A stretch of 64,000 nt of DNA from Pantoea sp. Eser (GTDB lineage: Bacteria > Pseudomonadota > Gammaproteobacteria > Enterobacterales > Enterobacteriaceae), in assembly GCA_009830035.1 (NCBI GenBank), contig SZZY01000017.1:1-64000 (forward strand), read 5' to 3'. A program made the translations under genes and the position numbers. Below, in pieces: positions 17,320-28,112 of this stretch; position 1 is the first letter of the stretch, and every line of letters begins with the position of its first letter. Under the pieces are notes generated by a model, which made no database searches, had not been told where the DNA came from, and saw nothing but the letters and a program-made list of their open reading frames with translations.

Positions 17320-18050
17320 TTAACCGAGGATCTGATAGTGTCGTGCCTGGCTCATGATGACTTTCGCCAGAACCTTCAGGCTGGCCACATCATCGTGGTT
17401 GAGATACCAGGTTTCATAGCGTTTATTGTCTGATATTACAGCGATTTTCTTGTGCTGTAGCTGCAGGCGCTTCAGGTAGAGCTGCTCGTCGAGGGTGAAA
17501 ATGTAGATGCTGTCACCGTCAAACATCCGCACGCTGATGTCGACAAACAGCTGATCGCGCGGGGCAAAGGTGTCGGCCATCGAATCGCTGTTGATGGCGA
17601 TTAGGCGAATATTTTCTGCCGGCCGGCCGTTGAAGAGCACACGCGCCTCATCCTGACCGTACTCGATGGCCTGGATGGTTTCGACAAACACATCGCGCGC
17701 AAGCAGACCCGCCGCACTTTTCTGGCCGATGTCGAGACTATCAACGCGAAAGGCGTTTTTATGGCCGGTCAGTGCGCTTAACGTCACCGGTTCAGCCGGA
17801 TGCTCCATCCCGTACTGCAGCCACTCCACCCTGACGCCAAGCAGCTGGCTGAGAGCCAGCAGGTTGCCGCCATCGGGCACTGACTGGGCGTTAAACCACT
17901 TCCACACTCCCGGCGTTGAAATCTTACAGCCTTGCTGTTGCAGGGCCTTAGCAACCTGTTTGTTTCGTCCATGTCCGACATGCCGGCACTCTCACAGGCC
18001 GCAATCAACCTGGCGGTGAAAGCTTGTCTTGTACTTTGTTTTTTAACCAT
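17320..18050 (-). pseudogene. Phage CI/C2-type repressor, frameshifted
   Basis: Starts MVKKQSTRQAFTARLIAACESAGM. A helix-turn-helix region (RNKQVAKALQQQGCKISTPGVWKWF) follows in another frame after a one-base deletion near 17965. The C-terminal half is an S24/LexA-type self-cleaving domain: nucleophile Ser in INSDSMADTF and the Lys in LYLKRLQ are present. It would keep the prophage silent and be cleaved after RecA activation. Loss of the DNA-binding frame fits a dead prophage. The 18051-18372 region upstream would hold its operators, but I see no clear repeated operator. Confidence 0.75.
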
Positions 18051-18372
18051 TAGTTAATAATCAGCCATAGAGGAGGTACTGGATGTTATTTTCATTATTG
18101 CTACCAGTTCATTTTATATTACCGTCCCTTTACTACCTAACCGCTTTATCAAGCATTTCTAATTATCATTATCCCTTTCCGTTTGCAGCCGAACAAAAAA
18201 TATTGCCTCAGGCAGCGCGCAGCCCCGGCTTTCGGGAATCTTACGTAAGGAATTGCGTGAAATTCAGCCATCTTTATTCGTGCAAGCGACCCGGCAGCGG
18301 CGAAAAATTATCTTACAGGTGAGAAACTCTATATATGACTGGCCCGAAATCGGGCGCTAAAAAAATGGGGGG
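18051..18372. other. Gap between prophage repressor and proA
   Basis: About 320 bases, AT-rich from 18085 to 18210. It should contain the repressor promoter, the missing cro side and the left prophage junction. I see a short hairpin GCCCG-AAAT-CGGGC (about 18343-18356) followed by A residues on plus, but no T tract in the proA direction, no tRNA fragment and no convincing gene. Confidence 0.4.
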
Positions 18373-19626
18373 TTATGGCCGCAGCGTGTCGTCGCCCCAG
18401 GCAATCCATTTGTAGGTGGTAAGCGCCTCTAATCCCATCGGCCCGCGTGCGTGCAGCTTCTGGGTACTGACGGCGACTTCCGCCCCCAGACCGAACTGTC
18501 CGCCGTCGGTAAAGCGGGTGCTGGCGTTAACGTAGACCGCAGAGGAATCGACCTGACGAACAAAGCGCGTGGCATTGCGAGTACTGCGGGTCAGAATGGC
18601 ATCGGAATGCTGGGTGCCGTGCGTCCGGATATGGTCAATCGCCTCATCCATATCCGCCACCCGCTTCACGTTGAGATCGAGCGACAGCCACTCATCATCG
18701 TACTGCGTCAGACTGACCGGCATCACCTGCGCCGGACCCACCTGCAGCTGCGCCAGCACGTTGCTGTCAGCATGCAACACAATATTTTCCTGCGCCATCC
18801 GGGCGCTGAAGGCCGGCAGGAAGCGGTCGGCAATCGCCTGATCTACCAGCAGCGTCTCCAGCGAATTGCAGGCGCTGGGGCGCTGCTTTTTGGCATTAAC
18901 GATCACCTCAAGCGCCGGTTCAATCTCCATGGTTTCATCGATGTAGATGTGGCATACCCCGATTCCGCCGGTAATCACCGGAATGGTAGAGTTTTCGCGG
19001 CACAGCTTATGCAGCGCCGCGCCGCCGCGCGGAATCAGCATATCGACGTAACGATCCAGCTTTAGTAGCTGATTCACCAGTTCACGATCGGGGTTCTCAA
19101 TCGCTTGGATGATAGCCGTCGGCAGACCGTGCTGCTGTAAGGCGTTTTGGATGACGCGCACTGTAGCGGCATTGGTGCGCCACGTCTCTTTACCACCGCG
19201 TAAAATCGCCGCATTGCCGGTTTTCAGACACAGGCTGGCAACATCCACCGTCACATTGGGACGGGCTTCGTAAATCACCGCTGCCACGCCGAGCGGCACA
19301 CGGCGGCGTTCGATACGCAGCCCGCTGTCGAGCTGACCGCCATCGATCAACTGTCCGACCGGATCGGCCAGCTGACAAACCTGACGGACGTCGCTGGCGA
19401 TGCCGCTCAGCCGCTGTGGATTCAGCGTCAGCCGATCTAACAGTGCCGCGCTCATACCGTTCTGGCGCGCCTCGGCTAAGTCCTGTTCATTGGCGGCCAG
19501 AATGTCGGCGCTTTCAGCTTCCAGACGATCGGCAATGGTCATCAGGACCTGATTTTTCTCTGCGGTCGACAGATCGGCCACGCAATATGCTGCCGCGCGG
19601 GCCGCTTTTCCCATCTCTTCAAGCAT
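18373..19626 (-). CDS. proA: Gamma-glutamyl phosphate reductase ProA
   Basis: 417 residues, the usual length. It reduces L-glutamyl 5-phosphate with NADPH to glutamate 5-semialdehyde, the second step of proline synthesis, in the cytoplasm. The catalytic Cys lies in RPSACNSLE (about residue 255) and the NADP-binding and PNVTVD segments are intact. It lies 10 bases downstream of proB, the normal proBA operon. Downstream, where E. coli has thrW directly, the prophage remnant intervenes. Intact. Confidence 0.97.
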   Translation of the reverse strand: MLEEMGKAARAAAYCVADLSTAEKNQVLMTIADRLEAESADILAANEQDLAEARQNGMSAALLDRLTLNPQRLSGIASDVRQVCQLADPVGQLIDGGQLDSGLRIERRRVPLGVAAVIYEARPNVTVDVASLCLKTGNAAILRGGKETWRTNAATVRVIQNALQQHGLPTAIIQAIENPDRELVNQLLKLDRYVDMLIPRGGAALHKLCRENSTIPVITGGIGVCHIYIDETMEIEPALEVIVNAKKQRPSACNSLETLLVDQAIADRFLPAFSARMAQENIVLHADSNVLAQLQVGPAQVMPVSLTQYDDEWLSLDLNVKRVADMDEAIDHIRTHGTQHSDAILTRSTRNATRFVRQVDSSAVYVNASTRFTDGGQFGLGAEVAVSTQKLHARGPMGLEALTTYKWIAWGDDTLRP

Positions 19627-19636
19627 TGTCTGCTCC

Positions 19637-20740
19637 TTAACTGACGATCATGTCGTCGCGGTGAACCGCCACCGGGCCATATTCATAGCCGAGAATTTCA
19701 CTGATCTGCTGGCTGTGGTGGCCGGCAATCATGCGCGTCGCATCGCTGTTGTAGCGCGACACGCCGTGGGCGATATCGCGTCCCTGCAGGCTGCGGATGC
19801 GGATCACTTCTCCGCGGGAGAAATTGCCCTGAATCGCGCGGATCCCTTTCGGCAGTAGTGAACTGTCACGTTCAATAATCGCGGCCAGCGCGCCATCATC
19901 CACCGTTAGTTCGCCCGCCGGCGGTGCGCCGAATATCCAGCGCTTACGGTTTTCCAGCGGTGACTGCTGAGCATGAAACAGCGTGCCGACGGGCTTGCCG
20001 TCAATCACATCACCGATCACGCCACTGCGGCTGCCTGAGGCGATGATCACATCGATACCGGCACGGCAGGCGACATCGGCCGCCTGAAGCTTGGTCGACA
20101 TGCCGCCGGTGCCCAGCCCGGAAACGCTGCCACCGGCTAATGAGCGTAACGCATCATCAATCACATGCACGTCGCTGATCAGCTCAGCGTCGGGATTATT
20201 ACGCGGATCGGCGGTGAACAGCCCCTGTTGATCGGTCAGCAGCAGCAGCTTGTCGGCCCCGCCGAGCATCGCCGCCAGCGCCGAGAGATTGTCATTGTCG
20301 CCCACTTTAATCTCGGCGATCGCCACCGCGTCGTTCTCATTGATCACCGGCACGATGTGGTTATCCAGCAGCGCGCGCAGCGTGTCGCGGGCATTCAGGA
20401 AACGTTCGCGATCTTCCATATCCGCGCGGGTCAGCAACATCTGACCGATGTGGATGCCGTAGATAGAGAATAACTGTTCCCACAGCTGGATCAGACGGCT
20501 CTGCCCCACCGCAGCCAGCAGCTGCTTTGAGGCGATGGTCGGCGGCAGTTCGGGGTAACCCAGATGTTCGCATCCGGCCGCCATCGCGCCAGAGGTCACA
20601 ATCACAATGCGGTGGCCTGCAGCATGTTGCTGCGCACACTGGCGAACCAGCTCCACCATGTGCGCCCGATTCAGCCGGCGTGATCCGCCGGTGAGAACGC
20701 TGGTACCCAATTTGACCACTAAGGTCTGACTGCCACTCAT
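19637..20740 (-). CDS. proB: Glutamate 5-kinase ProB
   Basis: 367 residues, as in E. coli. It phosphorylates glutamate to glutamyl 5-phosphate, the proline-inhibited first step. Residues 1-260 form the amino-acid kinase domain ([40 protein letters not shown]) and residues about 275-360 the PUA domain. First gene of the proBA operon, divergent from the porin gene. Intact, so proline synthesis is retained. Confidence 0.97.
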   Translation of the reverse strand: MSGSQTLVVKLGTSVLTGGSRRLNRAHMVELVRQCAQQHAAGHRIVIVTSGAMAAGCEHLGYPELPPTIASKQLLAAVGQSRLIQLWEQLFSIYGIHIGQMLLTRADMEDRERFLNARDTLRALLDNHIVPVINENDAVAIAEIKVGDNDNLSALAAMLGGADKLLLLTDQQGLFTADPRNNPDAELISDVHVIDDALRSLAGGSVSGLGTGGMSTKLQAADVACRAGIDVIIASGSRSGVIGDVIDGKPVGTLFHAQQSPLENRKRWIFGAPPAGELTVDDGALAAIIERDSSLLPKGIRAIQGNFSRGEVIRIRSLQGRDIAHGVSRYNSDATRMIAGHHSQQISEILGYEYGPVAVHRDDMIVS

Positions 20741-20980
20741 ATTTCCTGCCGTAGTGAAAAATTTTTACGGAAGGACGTTTTAACAGGAGTCAATAAGGAA
20801 GCCAACAGCCAGCGGGGGATAAAGCACGATTTTACGCGGACAAGGGCGTAGACCAAAAGTTCACGATTAACAAGAAATCACGAAAAGCGTCATAAAAAGT
20901 TCATCACCGCCCGGTAAAAAGTCGGTGCTTTACAAAAAACTTTCACAACTTTTTGACGTACACATTGGGATTGATAGCAA

Positions 20981-22093
20981 ATGAAGAAAAGCACACTGGC
21001 AATGATCATCTCTGCTCTGGCGCTGGCGTCTACCGCACAGGCTGCCGAAGTCTATAACAAAGATGGCAACAAACTGGACTTTTACGGCAAAGTTAAAGCT
21101 GAACACTACTTCAGCGATAATGCCGGCTCAGATGGCGACAAATCCTACGTGCATATCGGCTTCAAAGGCCAGACGCAGATCAACGACCTGATGACCGGTT
21201 ACGGTCAGTGGGAATATCAGTACAACGTCAATAACTCCGAAGGCAGCGATGCCAACAACGGCAACAAGACCCGCCTCGGTTTTGCCGGCCTGAAATTCTC
21301 ACAGTATGGCTCGGTCGATTACGGTCGTAACTACGGCGTACTGTATGACGTGGAGTCCTGGACCGACGTGTTCCCGGAATTTGGCAGTGACGGCACCGCG
21401 CGTTCTGATAACTTTATGACCCAGCGCTCCACCGGTGTCGCAACCTACCGCAACAATAATTTCTTCGGCCTGGTGGATGGTCTGAAATTTGCGCTGCAGT
21501 ATCAGGGCAAAAATGACGCCAGCAGCGCCAACAGCCGTACCGACATCAACCGCCAGAACGGCGATGGCTACGGTGCGTCACTCGGTTACACGCTGGGCGA
21601 TAGCGGCGTGAGCCTGATGAGTGCCATCACCTCATCTGACCGCACCAACCAGCAGCAGGTACGTGCTTACGACGGCGGTGATCGCGCAGATTCATGGGGC
21701 GCGGGCGTCAAATATGATGCGAACAGCGTTTACCTGGCGGCGATTTATACCGACACCCGTAATATGACGCCAATCAGCGGTACCAACCGCAACAACGGTG
21801 CCTCGGTGGCCGGTGCTGCTAACAAAGCACAGAACATCGAACTGGTGGCGCAGTATCAATTCGATTTCGGCCTGCGTGCTTCTATCGGTTACGTCCAGAC
21901 CAAAGGCAAAGATATCGAAAACGGTATCGGCGATGCGGATCTGGTGAAATATATCGACGTGGGCGCCACCTACTACTTCAACAAAAATATGTCCGCCTTT
22001 GTTGATTACTAAATTAACCAGCTGGATGACGACAACACACTGTCAATCAACAACGATGACGTGGTTGCCGTGGGGATGACCTACCAGTTCTGA
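20981..22093 (+). pseudogene. OmpC/PhoE-type general porin with late nonsense codon
   Basis: Starts [21 protein letters not shown] (signal peptide, cleavage before [10 protein letters not shown]), followed by a typical enterobacterial trimeric porin with the Y-G-x-W-E-Y-Q-Y and PEFGSD constriction-loop segments. At 22010-22012 a TAA replaces what should be Lys in VDYKINQL; the remaining 26 codons, ending in the terminal Phe of MTYQF, stay open. The truncated 343-residue product lacks the last beta strand and the C-terminal Phe needed by the BAM complex, so it should not assemble. Position beside proB is that of E. coli phoE, but I cannot say whether it is phoE or an ompC paralogue. Confidence 0.88.
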
Positions 22094-22184
22094 TATCTGT
22101 CGGGCCGGCGCCGTCCCTGTTGATTGCTGTGGCGGCGGCGGGCCCGCAGTGCGTTACCCTCAATGTGAAGTGTGTCTGATAAAA

Positions 22185-22212
22185 AAAGGGCGAGTTTTTC
22201 AACTCGCCCTTT
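22185..22212. terminator. Bidirectional rho-independent terminator
   Basis: A 12-bp perfect stem (AAAGGGCGAGTT / AACTCGCCCTTT) with a TTTC loop, flanked by A residues on the left and T-rich sequence on the right. It lies between the convergent porin and crl genes and suits both. Confidence 0.85.
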
Positions 22213-22233
22213 CTTATTTGCAGAACGCTGCAA

Positions 22234-22641
22234 TCAGGCACTCAGTTTCACCGGTTTCTCATCGAAATCGCTGGCCGGAATCAGATCAAGCTCGGATTCG
22301 TGCAGCATCGCTTTCAGACGGGTATGAAAGTTACGTAAGGTCTCTTCCACCCGCGCCGTATTCTCTTTGCCTTTAACCGTCGCCACAGACCAGTCGCCCT
22401 CTTTATCGAACAGACCGATATGGTAGACATAGGTAAAGTGATCGGCCTGTGCTTCCAGTTCCATCCACCAGCCCCAGAATTCACGCAGTTCCGGTGCCGG
22501 TGCCGGTTTCACATTGACGCAGGCAGCCAAGCAGTCGAAAAAGAAACGGGTTTCACCACATTTCCCATCGCGGATATACGGTCCCAGCTCAGTGAAGCGC
22601 TTAAGCAGGCGACTGCGGGGGTGACCACTCGGTAACGTCAT
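22234..22641 (-). CDS. crl: Sigma-S (RpoS) assembly factor Crl
   Basis: 135 residues from [17 protein letters not shown]. coli Crl has 133. Crl binds RpoS directly and promotes its association with core RNA polymerase. The conserved GKC...[18 protein letters not shown] and [18 protein letters not shown] segments are present. The start at 22641 is chosen by homology. Neighbours match E. coli (frsA on one side, porin on the other). Intact. Confidence 0.95.
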   Translation of the reverse strand: MTLPSGHPRSRLLKRFTELGPYIRDGKCGETRFFFDCLAACVNVKPAPAPELREFWGWWMELEAQADHFTYVYHIGLFDKEGDWSVATVKGKENTARVEETLRNFHTRLKAMLHESELDLIPASDFDEKPVKLSA

Positions 22642-22808
22642 GCTAATTCTCCATAGGTTTTGACCGATATCGACCCTCAATCATCCTGACTGTCGCTGCC
22701 CGCTTTACGCCACATCACTGGCATAACCGCCCGGGGTCAGCGAAGCGCGCTGCAGCAGCCCGCAATGATTCAGGTGGCGATTGTAGCAAATACTGTAAAT
22801 TTTGCCAG

Positions 22809-24062
22809 TTACCTTTTTAAACGCTTCTCCAGCCAGTCGCAAATTTCATTTAGCGCCCGATCAAAACTGACCATAATCGGTTTCACCGGAATCAGCAGCG
22901 CTTTGCCCTCCGCCGAGGAGTTAGCGATCAGTTTGCTCTCCTCTTCCGGGCTGAACAGATCGTTCTGCCAGTAGCCTGACAGCATCGGCGTCGGGGTACG
23001 CCGGCCCAGCAGTCCCTGGGTTTTCAGCGAATAGCGATTAAGTTCGGTACGCAACGCGTTGTCAGACGAGGGGGCCATGCCGAGCCGGCTTGCCAGCATA
23101 TCCATGTACATATCCGGGATCTCATCCTGCAGCGCAGTCTGGGTCAGCAGCGCATGCACAATCGGGCCGAGACAGGCGACCGCCCGCAGCCGTGGCGACT
23201 CAAGATAAGCCAGCCGCACCGCCACGTTGGCACCAAAGCGATAGCCAAACGCCGCCACGCGGGTGTTATCGACCCACGGCACCGTTTCCAGCTGACGCAG
23301 CACCTGCTGATGCAAAAAGCTGGTGTCCTGATTCAGCGTCCACTTCACCGAGTTGCCGACCGACGGCACATCAATGGTCAGCATCGCGATGCCGCGCGGC
23401 GCAAGATAGTCATGGAACAGGCGGTAGTGGTCGCTTTGTAGCGAGTCGAGTGCGCCACAGAACAGTACGGTCGGATAAGGGGCGTCGACGCCTGACGGCA
23501 TATGCAAGAAACCGCTGACCAGACTGCCGCCGCTGATGGCGAAAGTCAGCGGCTTCAGCTCACCCGGCAGACGCTGCGTCGCCTCTTCATAGGCGCGGTT
23601 AGCCAGCGTCTGGGCCTGGTCGGCCAGCTCATCACCTTTGATATAGGGATAGGCGGCCACGCTGTAGAGATGGGCAGCATGCAGCCAGTACTCGCCCGCT
23701 TCGCTGTCGTCGCTGCACTCCAGCGCTTTCTGCTGCCAGAAGCCCGCCTGGCGGCACCATTCAAAATTCCAGTTGCCGCCGCGAAAACCGATCACCGTGT
23801 CCAGCAGCGTCTCGTCGGTATGCTCAACGTGGCTGATGGCGATGCGCGCCAGCACTTCGCTGATCTCCTGCGGCGTCAGGCCGCGCCAGGTCCACATCAG
23901 CTTATTCAGCATGCGATACCAGCCGCGCTGGCTGTCGCCATCAAGGGCGGACTGCACGTCCGGGGTCGCGTGATGCTGGCGACGCACTAAAGAAGAGGTT
24001 TCAGGATGTTTAAAGCGTGGTTTGAACAACTCTTCGCTGAGATTTTTGCTCGACATACTCAC
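22809..24062 (-). CDS. frsA: Fermentation/respiration switch protein FrsA (YafA), alpha/beta hydrolase
   Basis: 417 residues; E. coli FrsA has 414. It begins [26 protein letters not shown], with an alpha/beta-hydrolase fold in the C-terminal two thirds ([42 protein letters not shown]). FrsA was described as a partner of unphosphorylated EIIA-Glc that shifts cells to fermentation; the enzymatic role is disputed. Gene order gpt-frsA-crl as in E. coli. Intact. Confidence 0.95.
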   Translation of the reverse strand: MSMSSKNLSEELFKPRFKHPETSSLVRRQHHATPDVQSALDGDSQRGWYRMLNKLMWTWRGLTPQEISEVLARIAISHVEHTDETLLDTVIGFRGGNWNFEWCRQAGFWQQKALECSDDSEAGEYWLHAAHLYSVAAYPYIKGDELADQAQTLANRAYEEATQRLPGELKPLTFAISGGSLVSGFLHMPSGVDAPYPTVLFCGALDSLQSDHYRLFHDYLAPRGIAMLTIDVPSVGNSVKWTLNQDTSFLHQQVLRQLETVPWVDNTRVAAFGYRFGANVAVRLAYLESPRLRAVACLGPIVHALLTQTALQDEIPDMYMDMLASRLGMAPSSDNALRTELNRYSLKTQGLLGRRTPTPMLSGYWQNDLFSPEEESKLIANSSAEGKALLIPVKPIMVSFDRALNEICDWLEKRLKR

Positions 24063-24173
24063 TTCTCCTGCGGCATAAAACGGCGATGGCTTAGTGTACT
24101 GTACGCCAGGTCAGGGTGCGAGGTGTAGAAAGCACAACGCCCGGAAAACCGGGCGTTGTTCAGGAAAGATTAA

Positions 24174-24627
24174 TCAGTTTTTAACGGTCGGCGGGATGTA
24201 GACCACGCCCATGTCCCACGGCTGCTCAATCCAGGTGTTCTTCGGAACGTCGACGATGTAATCATCGACCAGCTGGCGGCCAGCTGGCTTGGCAAAAAAA
24301 AATGGTGCAGAAGCGGGCTTTCGGGTACATCTCGCGGATCGCCTGCGCTGTTCCGCCGGTATCCACCAGGTCGTCAATCACGATGAAGCCTTCGTCATCG
24401 CCTTCTGCGCGCTTCAGTACTTTCATTTCGCGCTGATGGTAGCTGGAGATGCAAACGGTATCGACATAGCGAATCCCCAGTTCACGCGCCAGCAGCGAAG
24501 CCGGTACCAGACCGCCGCGGCTGACCGCGATAATGCCTTTCCACTGTTCAACAGGAAGCAGGCGCTGAGCCAGTTTACGGGCATGAATCTGTAGCATGTC
24601 CCAGGTAACGACGTATTTTTCGCTCAT
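24174..24627 (-). pseudogene. gpt: Xanthine-guanine phosphoribosyltransferase Gpt, frameshifted
   Basis: [20 protein letters not shown] start, PRPP-binding motif [12 protein letters not shown] intact, then a nine-base T run on the minus strand (A run 24294-24302) with one base too many puts the last 45 codons ([30 protein letters not shown]...) in another frame. Ungapped, the protein would be about 151 residues, as in E. coli (152). Gpt salvages xanthine, guanine and hypoxanthine at the inner membrane. A single homopolymer error could account for this, so the gene may be functional. Divergent from pepD as in E. coli. Confidence 0.85.
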
Positions 24628-24887
24628 AGAATATAGAATAGGAATCCCAGCCAACCGGAGTGGCTTAAAAATGTGCAACGGGGAAAAGGTTGCGCGAAAT
24701 TATAAGTAGTTGACGCGCTAAAAACCAGCACCCACGCGTCGGTTGCGGCTTTTTAGCGCGTCTGAGTGCGCACCCGGGGAAAAACAGTGATATTCTCAGG
24801 CCATCTCGCCAGATTCGCTGGCGGAGATCTTTCACTGGAAACTCGCGATGTCCGGCTGGTCAGGCGCACTAACACAGGAGACTTGTC

Positions 24888-26345
24888 GTGTCTGAATTGT
24901 CTCAACTCTCTCCACAGCCACTGTGGGATATTTTCGCTAAGATTTGCTCCATTCCTCATCCCTCTTTTCATGAAGAAGCGCTGGCGAATTACATCGTCGG
25001 CTGGGCCGAAGAGCAAGGCTTCTGGTGTGAGCGCGATCAGGTCGGCAATATCCTGATCCGTAAACCCGCCACCGCCGGGATGGAGAACCGCAAGCCGGTC
25101 GCGCTGCAGGCACACCTCGATATGGTGCCGCAGAAGAATAACGATACCGTGCACGACTTCACCAAAGAGCCGATTCAGCCGTGGATTGACGGCGAATGGG
25201 TCAAAGCGCGCGGCACCACGCTGGGTGCTGACAACGGCATCGGTATGGCATCAGCGCTGGCGGTACTGGCTGACAGCAGCCTGACCCACGGCCCGCTGGA
25301 AGTGCTGCTGACCATGACCGAAGAAACTGGCATGGATGGCGCTTTCGGTCTGCAACCGAACTGGGTGCAGGCTGAAATTCTGATCAACACCGACTCGGAA
25401 GAAGAAGGTGAGATCTACATGGGATGCGCGGGAGGTATCGACTTCGTTACCACCCTGCCACTGACCCGTGAAGCGATACCTGCCAGCTTTGAGACCCTGA
25501 AGCTGACGCTGAAAGGGCTGCGCGGTGGCCACTCCGGTGCCGACATTCATATGGGCCTCGGCAACGCCAACAAACTGCTGGCGCGTTTCCTGGCGGCGCA
25601 CGCTGCCGAACTGGATCTGCGTCTGCTGGCGTTCAGCGGCGGTACGCTGCGTAACGCCATCCCGCGTGAAGCCTTTGCGACCGTTGCGGTCGACAGCCAC
25701 AAGGCCGATGCGCTGAAATCGGCTGCGGCGCATTTCCTGACCGCTATCCAGAACGAGCATGGCATTAAAGAGCCGAACATCGCGCTGGTCACCGAACCGC
25801 TGGCGCATCAGGGTGAAGCATTAACCGTCGACAGCCGCGATCGCTTCCTTAATCTGCTGAACAGCACGCCGAACGGCGTAATCCGTAACTCGGACGTCGC
25901 CAAAGGCGTGGTCGAAACCTCGCTGAATATCGGTGTGGTGACGATGGACGCGGATAAAGCAGAAATCAACGGCCTGATCCGTTCACTGATCGACACCGGA
26001 CGCGATTATGTGGTGCAGATGCTGACCTCGCTGGGCCAGCTGGCAGGCGCGCAGACCAAAGCGAAAGGCGGCTACCCAGGCTGGCAGCCAGACGCGGACT
26101 CGCCGATCATGGCGCTGACCCGTCAGACCTATATCGCGCTGTTCGACAAAACGCCAAACATTCAGGTGATTCACGCCGGTCTGGAGTGCGGTCTGTTCAA
26201 AAAACCGTATCCGCAGATGGATATGGTGTCGATCGGTCCGACCATCACCGGTCCGCACTCACCGGATGAGCAGGTACACATTGAAAGCGTCGGCCTTTAC
26301 TGGAAATTGCTGACCACCTTGCTGAAGGTGGTGCCAGAAAAGTAA
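24888..26345 (+). CDS. pepD: Cytosol nonspecific dipeptidase PepD (beta-alanyl-histidine dipeptidase)
   Basis: 485 residues from a GTG start, preceded by an AGGAGACTT ribosome binding site. M20-family metallopeptidase that cleaves unblocked dipeptides. Metal ligands and catalytic residues appear in ALQAHLDMVPQ (first His and Asp), TTLGADNGIGMA, EETGMDGA (general base Glu), and NTDSEEEGE; the lid domain holds GGHSGADI. E. coli PepD has 485 residues. Followed by a strong terminator. Intact. Confidence 0.97.
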   Translation: MSELSQLSPQPLWDIFAKICSIPHPSFHEEALANYIVGWAEEQGFWCERDQVGNILIRKPATAGMENRKPVALQAHLDMVPQKNNDTVHDFTKEPIQPWIDGEWVKARGTTLGADNGIGMASALAVLADSSLTHGPLEVLLTMTEETGMDGAFGLQPNWVQAEILINTDSEEEGEIYMGCAGGIDFVTTLPLTREAIPASFETLKLTLKGLRGGHSGADIHMGLGNANKLLARFLAAHAAELDLRLLAFSGGTLRNAIPREAFATVAVDSHKADALKSAAAHFLTAIQNEHGIKEPNIALVTEPLAHQGEALTVDSRDRFLNLLNSTPNGVIRNSDVAKGVVETSLNIGVVTMDADKAEINGLIRSLIDTGRDYVVQMLTSLGQLAGAQTKAKGGYPGWQPDADSPIMALTRQTYIALFDKTPNIQVIHAGLECGLFKKPYPQMDMVSIGPTITGPHSPDEQVHIESVGLYWKLLTTLLKVVPEK

Positions 26346-26363
26346 TCTCACCGCAAAAAGTTT

Positions 26364-26388
26364 AACCAGGCTTCGGCCTGGTTTTTTT
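26364..26388 (+). terminator. Rho-independent terminator of pepD
   Basis: Stem AACCAGGC / GCCTGGTT closed by a TTCG tetraloop and followed by seven T residues, 19 bases after the pepD stop. Textbook intrinsic terminator. Confidence 0.92.
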
Positions 26389-26552
26389 ATGCCCGCCGTG
26401 CCGCAACAGCATAATTCACCACCCCGAATGCCCTTCCCCACCTGAATACACCACGCTTTCACGCTTCTCTGGTTTTAGCCGCCGTTATTTCCAGATATCT
26501 GGATGGCTAATACCGTTTCGTGCTAGCTTATGCGCTTTCGGTCGTTGCCGCG

Positions 26553-26566
26553 CCTGAAGCTTCAGG
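26553..26566. promoter_or_regulatory. Palindromic candidate operator
   Basis: A perfect 14-bp palindrome, CCTGAAGCTTCAGG, about 40 bases before the start of the sugar ABC ATPase gene. Its position suits a repressor operator, for example of a LacI-type regulator, but no regulator gene remains nearby. Confidence 0.4.
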
Positions 26567-26604
26567 AAAAAATGCGGCCAGTGATTCTTCAGGAGAATGG
26601 TGAC

Positions 26605-28112
26605 ATGGCTGCGTAAAACCGCCTCGAGATGCGTAACATCTCCATCGCTTTTGGCGGGTTTGCCGCACTCTCATCGGTAGATTTCGTTAGTGAAGGCCAC
26701 TCTGTTCACGCGCTGACCGGCGCGAATGGCACAGGAAAATCGACCCTGATGGCGGTGCTGTCCGGCGCTCACAGTCACTACAGCGGCGAGATCCTGCTGG
26801 ATGGCGTTCCGGTCACCCTCCGCAGCCCGCGCGAGGCGAAGCAGCTGGGAATTCATCTGGTTCAGCAGGAGGTTGATGTGGCGCTGGTGCCACAGCTCAG
26901 CGTGGCGGAAAACATTCTGCTGGATCGGCTGGCGGAACCGGGCCACCGCTACCGCTGGGGTGAGATACGTCGTCAGGCGCGAGCCTTACTGGCGCAACTG
27001 GAGGTGACGCTGGACGTCAATCGGCTGGTCGAGCGCTGTACCCTAGCTGAAAAGCAATAGATCCTGCTGGCGCGTGCGCTGTCGCATCATTGCCGTTTTC
27101 TGATTCTGGATGAACCCACCGCCCCGCTCGACCAGCGCATGAGAGCGAGCGGCTGTTCACCGTGGTGCGTCGCCTGCAGGCCAGCGGTATCGGCGTGATA
27201 TTTATCTCTCACCGTATTCACAAACTGAAAGCGATTTGCGATCGCCTGACGGTGCTGCGCGACGGCCGGCTGATTGAGAGCGGCCCGATGGCAGCGCTAA
27301 GCGACGAGCAGATTGTGGAAAAAATGCTTGGGCATCAGCTCACCGACATCTATCCCGCCCGGCGTGAACCACAGCCGCAGCCGCTGCTGCTGGCGGTCGA
27401 CGGACTGCATGACGAACACCTGTTGCAGGATATCTCGCTGCGGCTGCATCAGGGCGAAATTCTTGGCATCGCCGGACTGGCTGGTGCCGGCAAGACCGAA
27501 CTGTGCAAAGCGCTGTTTGGCGCCAGTAAAAGCCGCGTCAGTCGGGGAGAGCTGCACGGCCAGCCGTGGCAGCCGCGCTCCCCGCACGATTCGGTCAGCC
27601 AGCGCATGGCGCTGGTGCCGGAAGAGCGGCGTAAAGAGTGCATCTTTATTGATGAGTCGGTGGCGATGAACCTGAGCGTCAGCGCGGACGACAGTTTCTC
27701 GCGCTGGAGCCTGTTTGGCCATCGCCAGGCGTGGCGCTGGGCAGAGCGCGTGGTTCAGCGGCTTCAGGTGCGGACCACCGGCCCGGCCCAGCAGCTGCGC
27801 CGCCTCTCCGGCGGGAATCAGCAGAAAGTGGCGATTGGCAAATGGCTGCGTAACAACGCCGACGTGCTAATTTTCGATGAGCCGACCAAAGGCGTCGATA
27901 TCAAAGCCAAAACCGAACTGTTCACCCTGATCGACAGTCTGGCGCGCGAAGGCAAAGGCATTATCTACGCGTCAGGTGAATTTTCTGAACTGGTCGGCTT
28001 ATGCGACCGGATTTGTGTGCTCTGGGATGGACGCATTGTGGCTGAACTGGCTGCGCGCGATGTCACTGAAGAGACGCTTTTGCTTTATTCCACCGGAGGA
28101 ACCCCTGCGTGA
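26605..28112 (+). pseudogene. Sugar ABC transporter ATPase (RbsA/XylG type), three lesions
   Basis: Duplicated ABC ATPase as in ribose, xylose and autoinducer-2 importers. First domain: TGANGTGKST Walker A; second: AGLAGAGKTE, LSGGNQQKVAIGKWL signature and VLIFDEPTKGVD Walker B. The intended start at 26605 (AGGAG upstream) hits TAA at codon 4 (26614-26616); a TAG lies at 27058-27060 exactly at the first signature helix (AEKQ-stop-ILLARALS, normally Gln); and the frame changes near 27135 after ILDEPTAPLDQ. It cannot give a functional transporter. Substrate unknown, a pentose or similar sugar by family. Confidence 0.88.

Larger units (their letters stand above)
13393..18050 (-). mobile_element. 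Prophage remnant between thrW and proA
   Basis: All recognisable genes point to minus: repressor (17320-18050), two unknown early ORFs, endolysin, holin, i-/o-spanin, then a tailspike (13393-15136). Integrase, replication, packaging and virion morphogenesis genes are absent, so at least two large deletions have occurred. thrW is a known prophage integration site in E. coli. The tRNA copy lies at the far end from proA; I searched the proA side (18051-18372) for a duplicated tRNA 3' end and found none, so the att sites are not resolved. The lysis cassette is the best preserved part. Confidence 0.8.

Noticed and set aside
18451..19065. 204-codon plus-strand ORF
   Set aside because: Lies wholly antisense within proA; no motif or RBS.
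20820..20980. Pho box upstream of the porin, which would identify it as phoE
   Set aside because: The leader has AT-rich direct-repeat-like text (CTTTCACAACTTTTTGAC), but no convincing pair of 7-bp PhoB half-sites, so phoE versus ompC was left open.
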